A stretch of DNA of 64,000 bases from Cellvibrio japonicus Ueda107 (lineage in GTDB: Bacteria > Pseudomonadota > Gammaproteobacteria > Pseudomonadales > Cellvibrionaceae). Each line of letters opens with the position of its first letter. Position 1 is the stretch's first letter. The translations under genes were made by a program, and so were the position numbers. The stretch is from contig NC_010995.1 of the NCBI RefSeq assembly GCF_000019225.1, forward strand, positions 2,612,501 to 2,676,500, given 5' to 3'. Below, one piece after another: positions 27,001-35,675 of the stretch. The notes beneath the pieces were generated by a model, which made no database searches, was not told the DNA's origin, and saw only the letters and a program-made list of their open reading frames with translations.

Positions 27001-28386
27001 ATGAAAACACGAAGTGAGCGCGATACATTTGGTCCTATTGATGTTCCCGCCGAACGCTTGTGGGGAGCGCAAACACAGCGCTCGCTGCAAAACTTTGATA
27101 TTTCCGGCGAGCGTCAGCCACTGGAAATTATCCGCGCCCTGGCGCAAGTAAAACGCGCCTCAGCCAAGGTGAATTGCGCACTGGGTTTACAGGACAGTAA
27201 GAAAACGGACGCGATCATCGCTGCTGCCGATGAAGTTATTGCCGGCAAACATCCCGATGAATTTCCCCTGGTGGTGTGGCAAACCGGTTCAGGCACCCAA
27301 ACCAATATGAATTTAAATGAAGTGATTGCCAATCGCGCGAGCGAACTTTTGGGCGGCCCGCGCGGCGATGAACGCCTGGTGCATCCGAATGATGATGTGA
27401 ATCGCAGCCAATCCAGCAACGATGTGTTCCCCACGGCAATGCATGTCGCCGCCGTTGAGGCACTTACCAATCACCTATTGCCCGCCATTGCAACATTGCG
27501 AACAACACTGGAAAGCAAAGCGCGCGAGTTTGATGACATCGTCAAGATTGGCCGTACCCATTTGCAAGATGCCACACCGCTCACCTTGGGCCAGGAAATT
27601 TCCGGTTGGGTCGCACAGCTGCATCACGGCGAAAAACATGTGCGCGATGCCCTGCCACACCTGTGTGAACTGGCATTGGGCGGCACTGCCGTGGGAACCG
27701 GTTTGAACGCGCCCAAAGGCTATGCGGAACAAGTGGCCGCCGAACTGGCGCAGCTCACCCAATTGCCGTTCATCACAGCCCCCAGTAAATTTGAGGCGCT
27801 CGCCTCGTGCGATGCGTTAGTACATGCCCATGGCGCCCTGAAAACTCTCGCGGCCAGCCTGATGAAAATTGCCAACGATGTGCGCTGGCTGGCCAGTGGC
27901 CCCCGCAGCGGCATCGGCGAAATCAGTATTCCGGAAAATGAGCCGGGTTCATCGATCATGCCCGGCAAAGTAAATCCCACCCAAAGCGAAGCATTGACCA
28001 TGTTAGCCGCACAGGTAATGGGCAACGATGTCGCCATCAACATTGGTGGTGCCTCGGGCAATTTTGAACTCAACGTATTCCGCCCGATGGTCGCACATAA
28101 CTTTTTACAAAGCGTGCGCCTGTTGGCCGATGGCATGGCGAGTTTCAACAATCATTGTGCGGTAGGCATAGAACCGAACCGCACCCGTATTAACGAGCTG
28201 GTGGAGCGATCGCTGATGTTAGTGACAGCGTTGAACACCCATATCGGTTACGACAAGGCCGCACAGATTGCCAAAAAGGCACACAAAGAAGGCACCAGCC
28301 TGCGTGAATCTGCCCTGTCACTGGGCTACGTCACCGCCGCGCAATTTGATGAGTGGGTAGTACCATCAAAAATGGTGGGGCGTTGA
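27001..28386 (+). CDS. fumC: Class II fumarate hydratase
   Basis: The start is ATG 27001 (MKTRSERDTFGPIDVPAERL); a longer frame from 26977 would lengthen the N-terminus unusually. The 461-residue product is a full-length class II fumarase converting fumarate and malate. Landmarks are 'VWQTGSGTQTNMNLNEVIAN', 'PNDDVNRSQSSNDVFPTAMH', 'KIGRTHLQDATPLTLGQEIS' and the signature loop 'GSSIMPGKVNPTQSE'. Class II fumarase needs no iron-sulfur cluster. It replaces the iron enzyme during iron limitation, which fits the Fur-like site upstream of fagA-fumC and the receptors around it. Confidence 0.96.
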   Translation: MKTRSERDTFGPIDVPAERLWGAQTQRSLQNFDISGERQPLEIIRALAQVKRASAKVNCALGLQDSKKTDAIIAAADEVIAGKHPDEFPLVVWQTGSGTQTNMNLNEVIANRASELLGGPRGDERLVHPNDDVNRSQSSNDVFPTAMHVAAVEALTNHLLPAIATLRTTLESKAREFDDIVKIGRTHLQDATPLTLGQEISGWVAQLHHGEKHVRDALPHLCELALGGTAVGTGLNAPKGYAEQVAAELAQLTQLPFITAPSKFEALASCDALVHAHGALKTLAASLMKIANDVRWLASGPRSGIGEISIPENEPGSSIMPGKVNPTQSEALTMLAAQVMGNDVAINIGGASGNFELNVFRPMVAHNFLQSVRLLADGMASFNNHCAVGIEPNRTRINELVERSLMLVTALNTHIGYDKAAQIAKKAHKEGTSLRESALSLGYVTAAQFDEWVVPSKMVGR

Positions 28387-28491
28387 TCAAGGTACGCACT
28401 GTACAGTGCTAGAGTGGTATCAGGTGTCTTTCTAGCGAAAGGCGCCTGAATTAACTGTGCTGAACAAAGGAAAATGTGAAAAAACTCCTAT

Positions 28492-28527
28492 AAAAAATCC
28501 CTAAGGCATACACCAAAGGGATTTTTT
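28492..28527. terminator. Bidirectional rho-independent terminator
   Basis: The 11-bp arms AAAAAATCCCT/AGGGATTTTTT flank a 14-base loop. The stem ends in T on both strands, as expected between convergent fumC and the receptor gene at 28556. Confidence 0.8.
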
Positions 28528-28555
28528 GGCAAGAAACCATTTAATAAAAATAATA

Positions 28556-30769
28556 CTAGAACCTGTACTTCCCACTCACCGTCACACTGCGCGGTTCACC
28601 AAAGTCGGCGTAACCCCACATGGAGCGGTTGTAGAATTCGTCGAACAGATTGTCGATATTGAGTGAAACAGAAAAGGCTTCATTCAGGTTATAACGGGCC
28701 ATAACATCCACCAACCAATAAGCCGGTTGATCCTGGCGCACATTGATTCGTTCGCCTGTTGCGCTGACGTCGGCAGCAATAGAAGATTCGTAGTAGGAAT
28801 CACTTTGCCAGCGGGCGCTGCCACCTAATGTCAATCCCTCCCAGGCACCAACAAAGCGGTAGGTGTTGGTGATTTTAAACATTTTGCCCGGAATATAGGT
28901 ATCGCGCACATTGCCGTCTTTATCTTCAGCTTTGTTGTAGGTAAAACCACCACTGATATTCCACTGCTCACTCAATGAACCGGCGATTTCAATTTCATAG
29001 CCATCGGTTTTAATGCCATCAATACTCTCGTAAATCCAGTTGCCATTCGGTAGTTGGCCCAAATCAGCCCACTGCGCGACATTGTCCTTATTTGCGCGAT
29101 AAACAGCGGCGGAAATATTCAGGTCGTTATCGAAAAACGCCATCTTGATACCGGCTTCCGTATTGGTACCTTCTGTGGGTTCCAAAATATTGCCATCGGC
29201 ACCGTATTGGCTTACCGGTTTGAAAATACCGGTGTAACTGGTGTAGAGCGAGAGGAATTCATTAACGTCGTACACAATGCCGGCATAAGGCGTCACCACA
29301 TTGTCTTTGGATACATAGACCGCATCACCGCCATTGAGCAGATCAACACTTTTGTAACTCCAATCGCTGACACGACCGCCCAACATGAGTTTCAGTGGAT
29401 CGGCAATACTAAAGCGCACTGTACCAAATACACCGGACTGGGTACCGGTTTCCCGGGTGAAGGAGCTGTTGAAAGCATTACTGTAATCCGGCGCTGCGGG
29501 TGTGGTATTCGTGTAAAAATTTAATGGGTCAACAGCGGCGTAATCGAATCCTAAATCAAATTCGTTACGGCTATAACTGTAACCAAAAACCAGGTCGTGG
29601 TTGCGCTCCAGGAACGAGAAATCGCCATTCACCATCAGGTTAACACTATCGGTATCCGATTCACGATCGGAGTACAGCGAATTGGGCGTGTTCCAACCAC
29701 CCACATAGCTACCGGTTTCCTTATCAATATAATTGCCAAAGCTGGCATTACTCACATCCTGTGTCGCGTTTGAATAGCGGTAGGCGCTACGCACTATCCA
29801 GCCATTGCCGAAATCGTGTTTGACCTCGGGAGCAATACTCCACTGTTTAATGTTGCGATAAGCCCATTTTTGCCCGGTAGAAAAAGAGACATCGTGATCA
29901 ATCAATGAACCATCGGTATAAAACGCCGGGTTGGAACTCCAGTTGTATACACCGCTGGCATTCACTTCGGTGTTATCAATCACCAGCGATAACAGGGTTT
30001 GTTCACTGACATCGGCTTCGAGGATACCGTAGAGCACCTTTTTTTCACGGGAGTAGCGATCAATGTAGGAGTCGCCATCGGAATAGGCACCTAAAAAACG
30101 GCCGCGGACACTGCCGCTGTCATTCAATGCACCAGACACATCGCCTTCCATGCGCCAGTTATTCCAGGAGCCGGCAGCCGCCTGAAGCGATGCCTGGAAA
30201 TCGCGTGTGGGGCGTTTGCGAATCATATTCACCGTTGCCGAAGGCTCACCCTGCCCGCCCAGGATACCTGCCGCGCCTTTTAACACTTCGATACGCTCGG
30301 CCAGCATGGGGTCGATACTTTGGCTCACATCACCGGAATAGGTAGCGTTGGCCGGTGTCGTAATTAACCCATCCACCTGGACACCGGTATCCAATTGGAA
30401 ACCGCGCACATACATCAAACTGTACTCAGAGGCATCACCCACCTTGCTGATGCCGGGAACATGGTCAAGTACCTGCTCCATATCCACCAGCCCTTTGTCT
30501 TCAATCATTTGGCTGGTCATGATGGTGACAGTTTGCGGGGTTTCACGCAGGGTCATATCCAGGCCGGTAGCGCCATTCATGGAGCGGGTGGTATAGCTGC
30601 CCGTTACCAAAACCTCCTCTGTCTGTTGCGATGTTTTTGCCACCGCCGCTTTTGGCTGGGCGGCTTTGACCACAGCAGGCGGCACACTATCGGCGGCCAG
30701 GCCACTGCCAGAAAAGCCCAAACCACAGAGAATACTGGCAATCGCCAGGGGTAATTTTTGCTGGTACAT
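28556..30769 (-). CDS. TonB-dependent ferrisiderophore-type receptor
   Basis: ATG 30769 is chosen because a clear signal peptide starts there (MYQQKLPLAIASILCGLGFS, cleavage after GSGLAAD); the 17 residues upstream do not look like a leader. The 737-residue protein has TonB-box-like 'TEEVLVTGSYTTRSMNG', plug motifs 'RETPQTVTIMTSQMIEDKG' and 'AERIEVLKGAAGILGGQGEP', and a barrel ending 'RSVTVSGKYRF'. It has no STN domain. It groups by sight with the FpvA/FoxA-like receptors, as does the receptor at 15659. A Fur-like site lies about 90 bases upstream. Confidence 0.88.
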   Translation of the reverse strand: MYQQKLPLAIASILCGLGFSGSGLAADSVPPAVVKAAQPKAAVAKTSQQTEEVLVTGSYTTRSMNGATGLDMTLRETPQTVTIMTSQMIEDKGLVDMEQVLDHVPGISKVGDASEYSLMYVRGFQLDTGVQVDGLITTPANATYSGDVSQSIDPMLAERIEVLKGAAGILGGQGEPSATVNMIRKRPTRDFQASLQAAAGSWNNWRMEGDVSGALNDSGSVRGRFLGAYSDGDSYIDRYSREKKVLYGILEADVSEQTLLSLVIDNTEVNASGVYNWSSNPAFYTDGSLIDHDVSFSTGQKWAYRNIKQWSIAPEVKHDFGNGWIVRSAYRYSNATQDVSNASFGNYIDKETGSYVGGWNTPNSLYSDRESDTDSVNLMVNGDFSFLERNHDLVFGYSYSRNEFDLGFDYAAVDPLNFYTNTTPAAPDYSNAFNSSFTRETGTQSGVFGTVRFSIADPLKLMLGGRVSDWSYKSVDLLNGGDAVYVSKDNVVTPYAGIVYDVNEFLSLYTSYTGIFKPVSQYGADGNILEPTEGTNTEAGIKMAFFDNDLNISAAVYRANKDNVAQWADLGQLPNGNWIYESIDGIKTDGYEIEIAGSLSEQWNISGGFTYNKAEDKDGNVRDTYIPGKMFKITNTYRFVGAWEGLTLGGSARWQSDSYYESSIAADVSATGERINVRQDQPAYWLVDVMARYNLNEAFSVSLNIDNLFDEFYNRSMWGYADFGEPRSVTVSGKYRF

Positions 30770-30860
30770 AATGAAAAAGCGCTCGAACGCGAGGAGACTA
30801 GAAAGGAAACACGCGGGCACTCACCACTACACCCCGTGTCGTTCGGCGCCTATTTTTACA

Positions 30861-30879
30861 TTTATTAACAATAATTATC
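30861..30879 (-). promoter_or_regulatory. Fur box-like site before the receptor at 28556
   Basis: On the minus strand GATAATTATTGTTAATAAA matches the Fur consensus at 12 of 19 positions. The rest of the 30770-31066 gap holds no gene or clear repeat. Confidence 0.5.
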
Positions 30880-31066
30880 AGTTGAACATGCGTATCAATT
30901 GCGCAAAAAAGATGGAAGTTTTCACAAATTGAGCTGCGCCCTGTCAGCAGCCTGAGTCCCGTTGGGATAGATGCCCCCTGTCGGAGCCTGCTGTAGAAAA
31001 ATGGATTCTTTTCTGTACAAGAATGTATGCCAAAGGATTTCAATCCCAACAAATAGACAAACACAC

Positions 31067-31996
31067 TTACCCCAAGCTGCCCGCAAAACGCCGCGCATAA
31101 TCCTCGCGGATAAAGGCTTCAACAACATAATCGATAAAAACGCGCGTTTTTCTTGGCAGCAGGTTTCTGCTGGCGTAATACAGTGAAATGGCGCCTGCAT
31201 CGGCCCACCATTGTGGCAATACTCGAATCAACTCCCCCGATTCCAGGCACGGCAGAACATCGGGAACCGCCAACAGCGCCACCCCCAAGCCCAAGCGGGC
31301 CGCTTCGCGCAATGCGGCAGGATCGTTGACGACGATCGTCTCACGCAAGGCGGCAGTCACCTCGTCGCCCCGGGCATTGCGCATTACCCAGGTTCGGATT
31401 CGTCCGGTTGAAAGCGAGCGCATCACTATGCCATCCAGCGCTACCAACCCCGAAGGCTCAACCGGTGGTGTGAGGCCAGCGAGATAGGCGGGTGACGCCA
31501 CGGCAATAATGTGCGCCGGAGCCAGGGTGCGCGCCACCAGGCCCGGCATCAAATCGAAGCCCCCGCCGATGGCGGCATCATATCCCTCGGCAACCACATC
31601 TACCGCCCGGTTCTCAAAATGCCATTCGGGGCGAATACGCGGATAACGCGCCAAAAACGTCGGTAATAAGGGCAATAAGTGGCTCACACCAAAACTGGGC
31701 GCCAGACTCACCTTGAGAACCCCCGTTGGTTCACCTTCTTCCACCGATACCGCTGCAATGGCCTCCTGCAAGGCAGCCAGATTGCCGCTGACAGATGCCA
31801 GAAAATGCTCCCCCGCCTCGGTCAAGGCCAGCTTGCGGGTGGAGCGATGGAACAGCCGTACCCCCAGATTGCGTTCCAGCATGGCCACATTGCGGCTGAC
31901 GGCGGCCGGGGTCAACGCCAGGCGTCGCGCCGCCGCCGAGAAGCTACCGCTTTCGGCACTGCGCACAAAGGATTCAAGGTTGGCGAGGGTTTCCAT
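31067..31996 (-). CDS. LysR-family transcriptional regulator
   Basis: The 309-residue protein has an N-terminal LysR helix-turn-helix ('SFVRSAESGSFSAAARRLAL' then 'TPAAVSRNVAMLERNLGVRL') and a C-terminal effector domain ('GVLKVSLAPSFGVSHLLPLL'). It is transcribed away from the SDR gene at 32115, with 118 bases between start codons. LysR proteins usually control the divergent gene, so it probably regulates the SDR, reductase and hydrolase set. The effector is unknown. An ATTAAATTAATGC stretch in the shared promoter is a possible but unproven operator. Confidence 0.93.
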   Translation of the reverse strand: METLANLESFVRSAESGSFSAAARRLALTPAAVSRNVAMLERNLGVRLFHRSTRKLALTEAGEHFLASVSGNLAALQEAIAAVSVEEGEPTGVLKVSLAPSFGVSHLLPLLPTFLARYPRIRPEWHFENRAVDVVAEGYDAAIGGGFDLMPGLVARTLAPAHIIAVASPAYLAGLTPPVEPSGLVALDGIVMRSLSTGRIRTWVMRNARGDEVTAALRETIVVNDPAALREAARLGLGVALLAVPDVLPCLESGELIRVLPQWWADAGAISLYYASRNLLPRKTRVFIDYVVEAFIREDYARRFAGSLG

Positions 31997-32114
31997 TCGC
32001 TCATATTAAATTAATGCTTGAAAATAATTCAAATAATTACCATCTAATCATATGGAAATAAAAGCGCGATAGTGGCTCCACCCAACAAAACCCTGTAACA
32101 CAATGGAGTCAATC

Positions 32115-32879
32115 ATGAACAGTATCGCAACTAACCAACACCTTCCCCTGACTGGCAAAACCGCTCTCGTCACCGGGGGTTCCCGCTCAATGGGTGCGGC
32201 TATCGCCAAGCGCCTGGCGGCAGAGGGAGCAAGCGTCGCCTTTACCTACGCCGGTTCAAGGGCGCAAGCCGAAGAAACAGCGCGAGCGATTGAAGCTGCC
32301 GGAGGCCGTGCGCTGGCCATCCAGGCCGACGCAGGCGACCCCGATGCTGTCCGCGCCGCCATTGCCAGGACGGTTGAAGCCTTTGGCGGATTGGACATCC
32401 TGGTCAATAACGCGGGTATTGCCCTGGGTGGCCCGATTGACCAGATCACCTTTGAAGACTATCAGCGCATGATCGCCGTCAACGTGACCGGGGTCTTCGT
32501 GGCAACCCAGGAGGCTGTGCGCCATATGCCTGCGGGAGGCCGCGTCATTCATATCGGCAGCTCGATGACACGTTACGCCTCATTCCCCGGCGCGTCGCTC
32601 TATACGCTCACCAAGGGCGCTGTGACCGGCTTCAACCGCAGCCTGGTACGCGACCTGGGGCCACGGGGTATCACTGTCAATACGGTACACCCAGGCCCAA
32701 CGGATACCGATATGAATCCTGCCGAGGGCGATCTCGCCAAATTATTGATCCCCAATATGGCCGTTGGGCGCTATGGACAAGCCAGTGAAATCGCCGATGT
32801 GGTGGCTTACCTGGCCAGCCCCGGCGCGGCCTTTGTGACCGGTGCCGACATAGTCGTCGATGGCGGTTTTACCGCATAA
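32115..32879 (+). CDS. Short-chain dehydrogenase/reductase (3-oxoacyl-ACP reductase-like)
   Basis: ATG 32115 follows GGAG by six bases; an earlier in-frame ATG at 32103 lies inside the ribosome-binding region. The 254-residue protein has the Rossmann motif 'ALVTGGSRSMGAAIAKRLAA', 'LVNNAGIALGG', a serine in 'GSSMTRY', the catalytic YTLTK and 'GPRGITVNTVHPGPTDTDM'. It is a classical SDR using NAD(P)H; its substrate is unknown. The three genes 32115-34349 run in the same direction with gaps of 70 and 17 bases and form a likely operon controlled by the LysR protein. Confidence 0.92.
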   Translation: MNSIATNQHLPLTGKTALVTGGSRSMGAAIAKRLAAEGASVAFTYAGSRAQAEETARAIEAAGGRALAIQADAGDPDAVRAAIARTVEAFGGLDILVNNAGIALGGPIDQITFEDYQRMIAVNVTGVFVATQEAVRHMPAGGRVIHIGSSMTRYASFPGASLYTLTKGAVTGFNRSLVRDLGPRGITVNTVHPGPTDTDMNPAEGDLAKLLIPNMAVGRYGQASEIADVVAYLASPGAAFVTGADIVVDGGFTA

Positions 32880-32949
32880 ATCATTGTAAAGAGAACCAAG
32901 CCGGTTCTCTCCCTGTTGCAACCTTTTTACTTTTTTGAGGAGTCCCATC

Positions 32950-33561
32950 ATGAGTACAACTTCCCCCATCGGCATCATTGGTGCCGGCAAGATCGGCACC
33001 GCTTTTGCACGCGCCCTGGCACGCCGCCATATACCGGCGATCATTGCCAACAGCCGTGGGCCAGACAGCCTGCGCGCCTTGACAGAATCGCTTGGCCCCG
33101 GCATCCGCGCTGGCACTCGCGAAGAAGCCGCCGCGCAAGCGCTGGTGCTGGTTGCGGTGAGCTGGTCGAAATTACCGGTAGCCCTGGCTGGATTGCCAGA
33201 CTTTGGCGGGCGCATTGTAATAGACGCGAACAATCCCATAGAGGCACCGCTGTTCAAACCGGCGGAGTTGAACGGCCAGACATCGAGCGAAGTCTTTGCA
33301 CGCCTGGTACCCGGCGCGCGGGTGGTCAAAGCTTTCAATCACCTGCGCCCTGAATTGCTGGCCGCCGACCCCGGCGTCCAGGGCGGGCAACGGGTTCTTT
33401 TCTATGTGGGAGATGATCCCCAGGCTAAGGCTGAGGTCGGTTCCCTGATCCGGCAATTGGGTTTTGCCGATATTGATTTGGGTGAGTTGATCCCCGGTGG
33501 AAAGCTGACACAGTTCCCCGGCGGCCCCTTGCCTGCCCTTGACCTTGTGCGGTTTGGCTAA
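32950..33561 (+). CDS. NADP-binding reductase of the F420-dependent oxidoreductase fold
   Basis: ATG 32950 has GAGGAG seven bases upstream. The 203-residue protein begins with 'IGIIGAGKIGTAFARALARR', followed by 'NSRGPDSLRALTE', which suggests NADP preference. It continues with 'VAVSWSKLPVAL', 'IDANNPIEAP' and 'ARVVKAFNHLRPELL'. This is the family annotated as NADPH-dependent F420 reductase, often found in bacteria that lack F420. The real acceptor is unknown. It sits between the SDR and the alpha/beta hydrolase genes. Confidence 0.85.
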   Translation: MSTTSPIGIIGAGKIGTAFARALARRHIPAIIANSRGPDSLRALTESLGPGIRAGTREEAAAQALVLVAVSWSKLPVALAGLPDFGGRIVIDANNPIEAPLFKPAELNGQTSSEVFARLVPGARVVKAFNHLRPELLAADPGVQGGQRVLFYVGDDPQAKAEVGSLIRQLGFADIDLGELIPGGKLTQFPGGPLPALDLVRFG

Positions 33562-33578
33562 CGCTGGAGAACTTCATC

Positions 33579-34349
33579 ATGTCTGCAACCCTGTTATTTA
33601 TTCACGGTGCCTGGCTGACCCCGGCCATATGGCAGCCCTGGCAACGCCGCTATGAAGCACTCGGATACACCACCTTGGCACCCGCTTGGCCCTTGTTGGA
33701 TCGCCCCATAGCCCAGTTGCGTGATGCGCCTGATTCCGAGCTGGGCCAGCTCACCCTCGGTCGAATCCTTGACCACTATGCCACCATCATCGCTACCTTG
33801 CCTGAGCCGCCCATCCTTATCGGGCATTCCTACGGCGGATTGATCGCGCAGATGCTGTTGGATCGGGGGCTTGGCAAAGCCGCTGTTTCCATCGCACCAG
33901 CACCCGCTGCCGGTATTTGGCCTGGCCTTAAAGCGTTTCGCTCAGCTTTACCGGTGTTCCTCGCCTGGCGCGGTTGGAGCCGCGCCCTGACCATGAGCCA
34001 GGAATCCTTTGCAAGGCATTTTGCTAATGGCCTGGATGAGTACGCACAACGTAAGGTTTATGAGGAGCATCTGGTGCCGACACCAGGACGCATCTACTAC
34101 CAATCGGTACTGGGCATTAATTCATCCATTAATTGGCGTAAATCCGACAGGGCGCCACTGTTATTGATTGCTGCACAAAATGACCGGATTGTCGAACCGG
34201 GGATGGTGAAGCAGCAGTTTGAGCGCTACCGTGCTGCCTCTGCACATACAGAGCTGCATTCATTTCCGGAGCGGGGGCATTGGTTAATAGCCGACCAACG
34301 TTGGGAGGAAGTCGCCGATGCGGTATTGGCCTGGGCAAAGTTGCAATAG
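33579..34349 (+). CDS. Alpha/beta-fold hydrolase
   Basis: The 256-residue protein has the oxyanion motif 'LLFIHGAWLTP', the nucleophile elbow GHSYGG, an acid in 'LIAAQNDRIVEPGM' and the catalytic histidine in 'FPERGHWLI', so the triad Ser-Asp-His is complete. It belongs to the wide esterase/lipase-like group and its substrate cannot be deduced. It starts 17 bases after the reductase gene. The next gene (34498) is on the same strand but separated by 148 bases. Confidence 0.88.
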   Translation: MSATLLFIHGAWLTPAIWQPWQRRYEALGYTTLAPAWPLLDRPIAQLRDAPDSELGQLTLGRILDHYATIIATLPEPPILIGHSYGGLIAQMLLDRGLGKAAVSIAPAPAAGIWPGLKAFRSALPVFLAWRGWSRALTMSQESFARHFANGLDEYAQRKVYEEHLVPTPGRIYYQSVLGINSSINWRKSDRAPLLLIAAQNDRIVEPGMVKQQFERYRAASAHTELHSFPERGHWLIADQRWEEVADAVLAWAKLQ

Positions 34350-34497
34350 TGTATTGATGAATAACCATCAAGCCAGGGATCGGCTTTCAATCTGAACCGT
34401 TCAACTTTGCTGAAAAATGATATTGTCGATATGGTTGAACCTGCACTGAAAAACGCTCCGCAAACCAACCCGGCATTTAACTTCAGAGAAACCGATT

Positions 34498-35244
34498 GTG
34501 AACGATGAATCTAGCTGGCTATGCCTTATTTTCTTCATCGTTGCCCTGTTGTATGCCGCTGTTGGTCAAGCGGGTGCTTCAGGTTACCTGGCAGCCATGG
34601 GTTTGTTTGAGTTTTCACCCGACGCCATGAAAACCACTGCACTTTCACTTAATCTGTTAGTCGCCGGGATAGGAACTTTGCTGTTTTGGTGAGGTGGGCT
34701 GTTATCCTGGAGGACATTTTATCCCTTCGGCATTTTAGGGATTCCATTTTCCTTTCTCGGAGGTTTGATTCAACTACCGCCCCATTTTTATTACCCTGCT
34801 GTTGGTGCAATATTGCTGGTGTCTGCATTGCAGATGTTTCGCTCATCGCGCAAAAAAAACGTCAACCCACCCACAATTCCCACTCACCCGCCTTTCGCTC
34901 CCGCGTTATTAACGGGGGCCCTGATTGGGTTAATATCCGGTATGACCGGAACAGGCGGGGGTATTTTTCTCGCCCCCATCATCCTTACCATGAATTGGGT
35001 CAGCATGCGCAAAACAGCCGCCGTAACAGCGGCCTATAATCTCTTGAATTCAGCGGCAGCATTAGTCGGTTCTTATGCTGTTATTGATGCAATTCCACAA
35101 GCCTTACCACTCTGGCTTGTTGCCGTCGCTATAGGGGGCGCAATAGGTGCGTTCATCGGGAGCCGCTACCTACCGGAGCACCTGTTACGTTACCTGCTAT
35201 CAATTATTCTGCTGGCATCAGGTATCAAATTAATACTGACATAA
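34498..35244 (+). pseudogene. TauE/SafE (TSUP) membrane transporter interrupted by an in-frame TGA
   Basis: From GTG 34498 the frame reads 64 residues of a TSUP protein ('VALLYAAVGQAGASGYLAAM' through 'NLLVAGIGTLLFW') and meets TGA at 34690-34692. The same frame then continues with 'GGLLSWRTFYPF', 'GIPFSFLGGLIQLPPH' and the second conserved half 'LTGALIGLISGMTGTGGGIF' to a stop at 35244. Without the TGA the product would be 248 residues, the usual size. Related proteins have Arg at this place, as far as I recall, so a CGA to TGA change is likely. TSUP proteins export or import sulfite, sulfonates or related anions. Confidence 0.8.
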
Positions 35245-35354
35245 CACTTCACATAAGTAGCTGAAGAAATACACATGCCATGTCGGCCCCAACCACAACA
35301 GCAGAATTCAACCATTACTTGTGACTGAGTATCAAGCGGGGTACTGCAGGATGC

Positions 35355-35675
35355 TCAGCGCTCGGTTTTAGGCAGCCACAGCACCAGGGGTGCAAGCAGC
35401 CTGGGTTGCCAGGCCAGTACAAGGGCAATGGTAAGTGCCGCTACTGCCAGCAGCATGACCCACACCAGGGACGCCATGGTGGCGTGATCCACTGCCAGGC
35501 AAAACACCAGGGAGATAAACAGCGAGGTTCCCCCCAAATAACGCAACAAGCGCACAGTCGCAGGCGACGGCAAGCCGCTCCGGACTTGCTTCCAGTGACT
35601 ATCCATCGCCAATGCCAACCAGCCCATACCACAGATACCCAGGATGACCGCCGCCAGTAACAGCAGATTAGCCAT
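35355..35675 (-). CDS. DUF3325 small membrane protein of PepSY iron operon
   Basis: ATG 35675 has GGAGG six bases upstream and overlaps the end of the PepSY gene by eight bases. The 106-residue product has three hydrophobic segments and the family phrase 'GWLALAMDSHWKQV', then 'ALVLAWQPRLLAPLVLWL'. DUF3325 proteins accompany PepSY membrane proteins and TonB receptors in iron-regulated operons; their function is unknown. It is the last gene of the 37687-35355 operon. Confidence 0.8.
   Translation of the reverse strand: MANLLLLAAVILGICGMGWLALAMDSHWKQVRSGLPSPATVRLLRYLGGTSLFISLVFCLAVDHATMASLVWVMLLAVAALTIALVLAWQPRLLAPLVLWLPKTER

Noticed and set aside
34690..34692. TGA as a selenocysteine codon
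   Set aside because: TSUP transporters have no known selenocysteine forms, the position is usually Arg, and no SECIS-like hairpin was seen directly after it.
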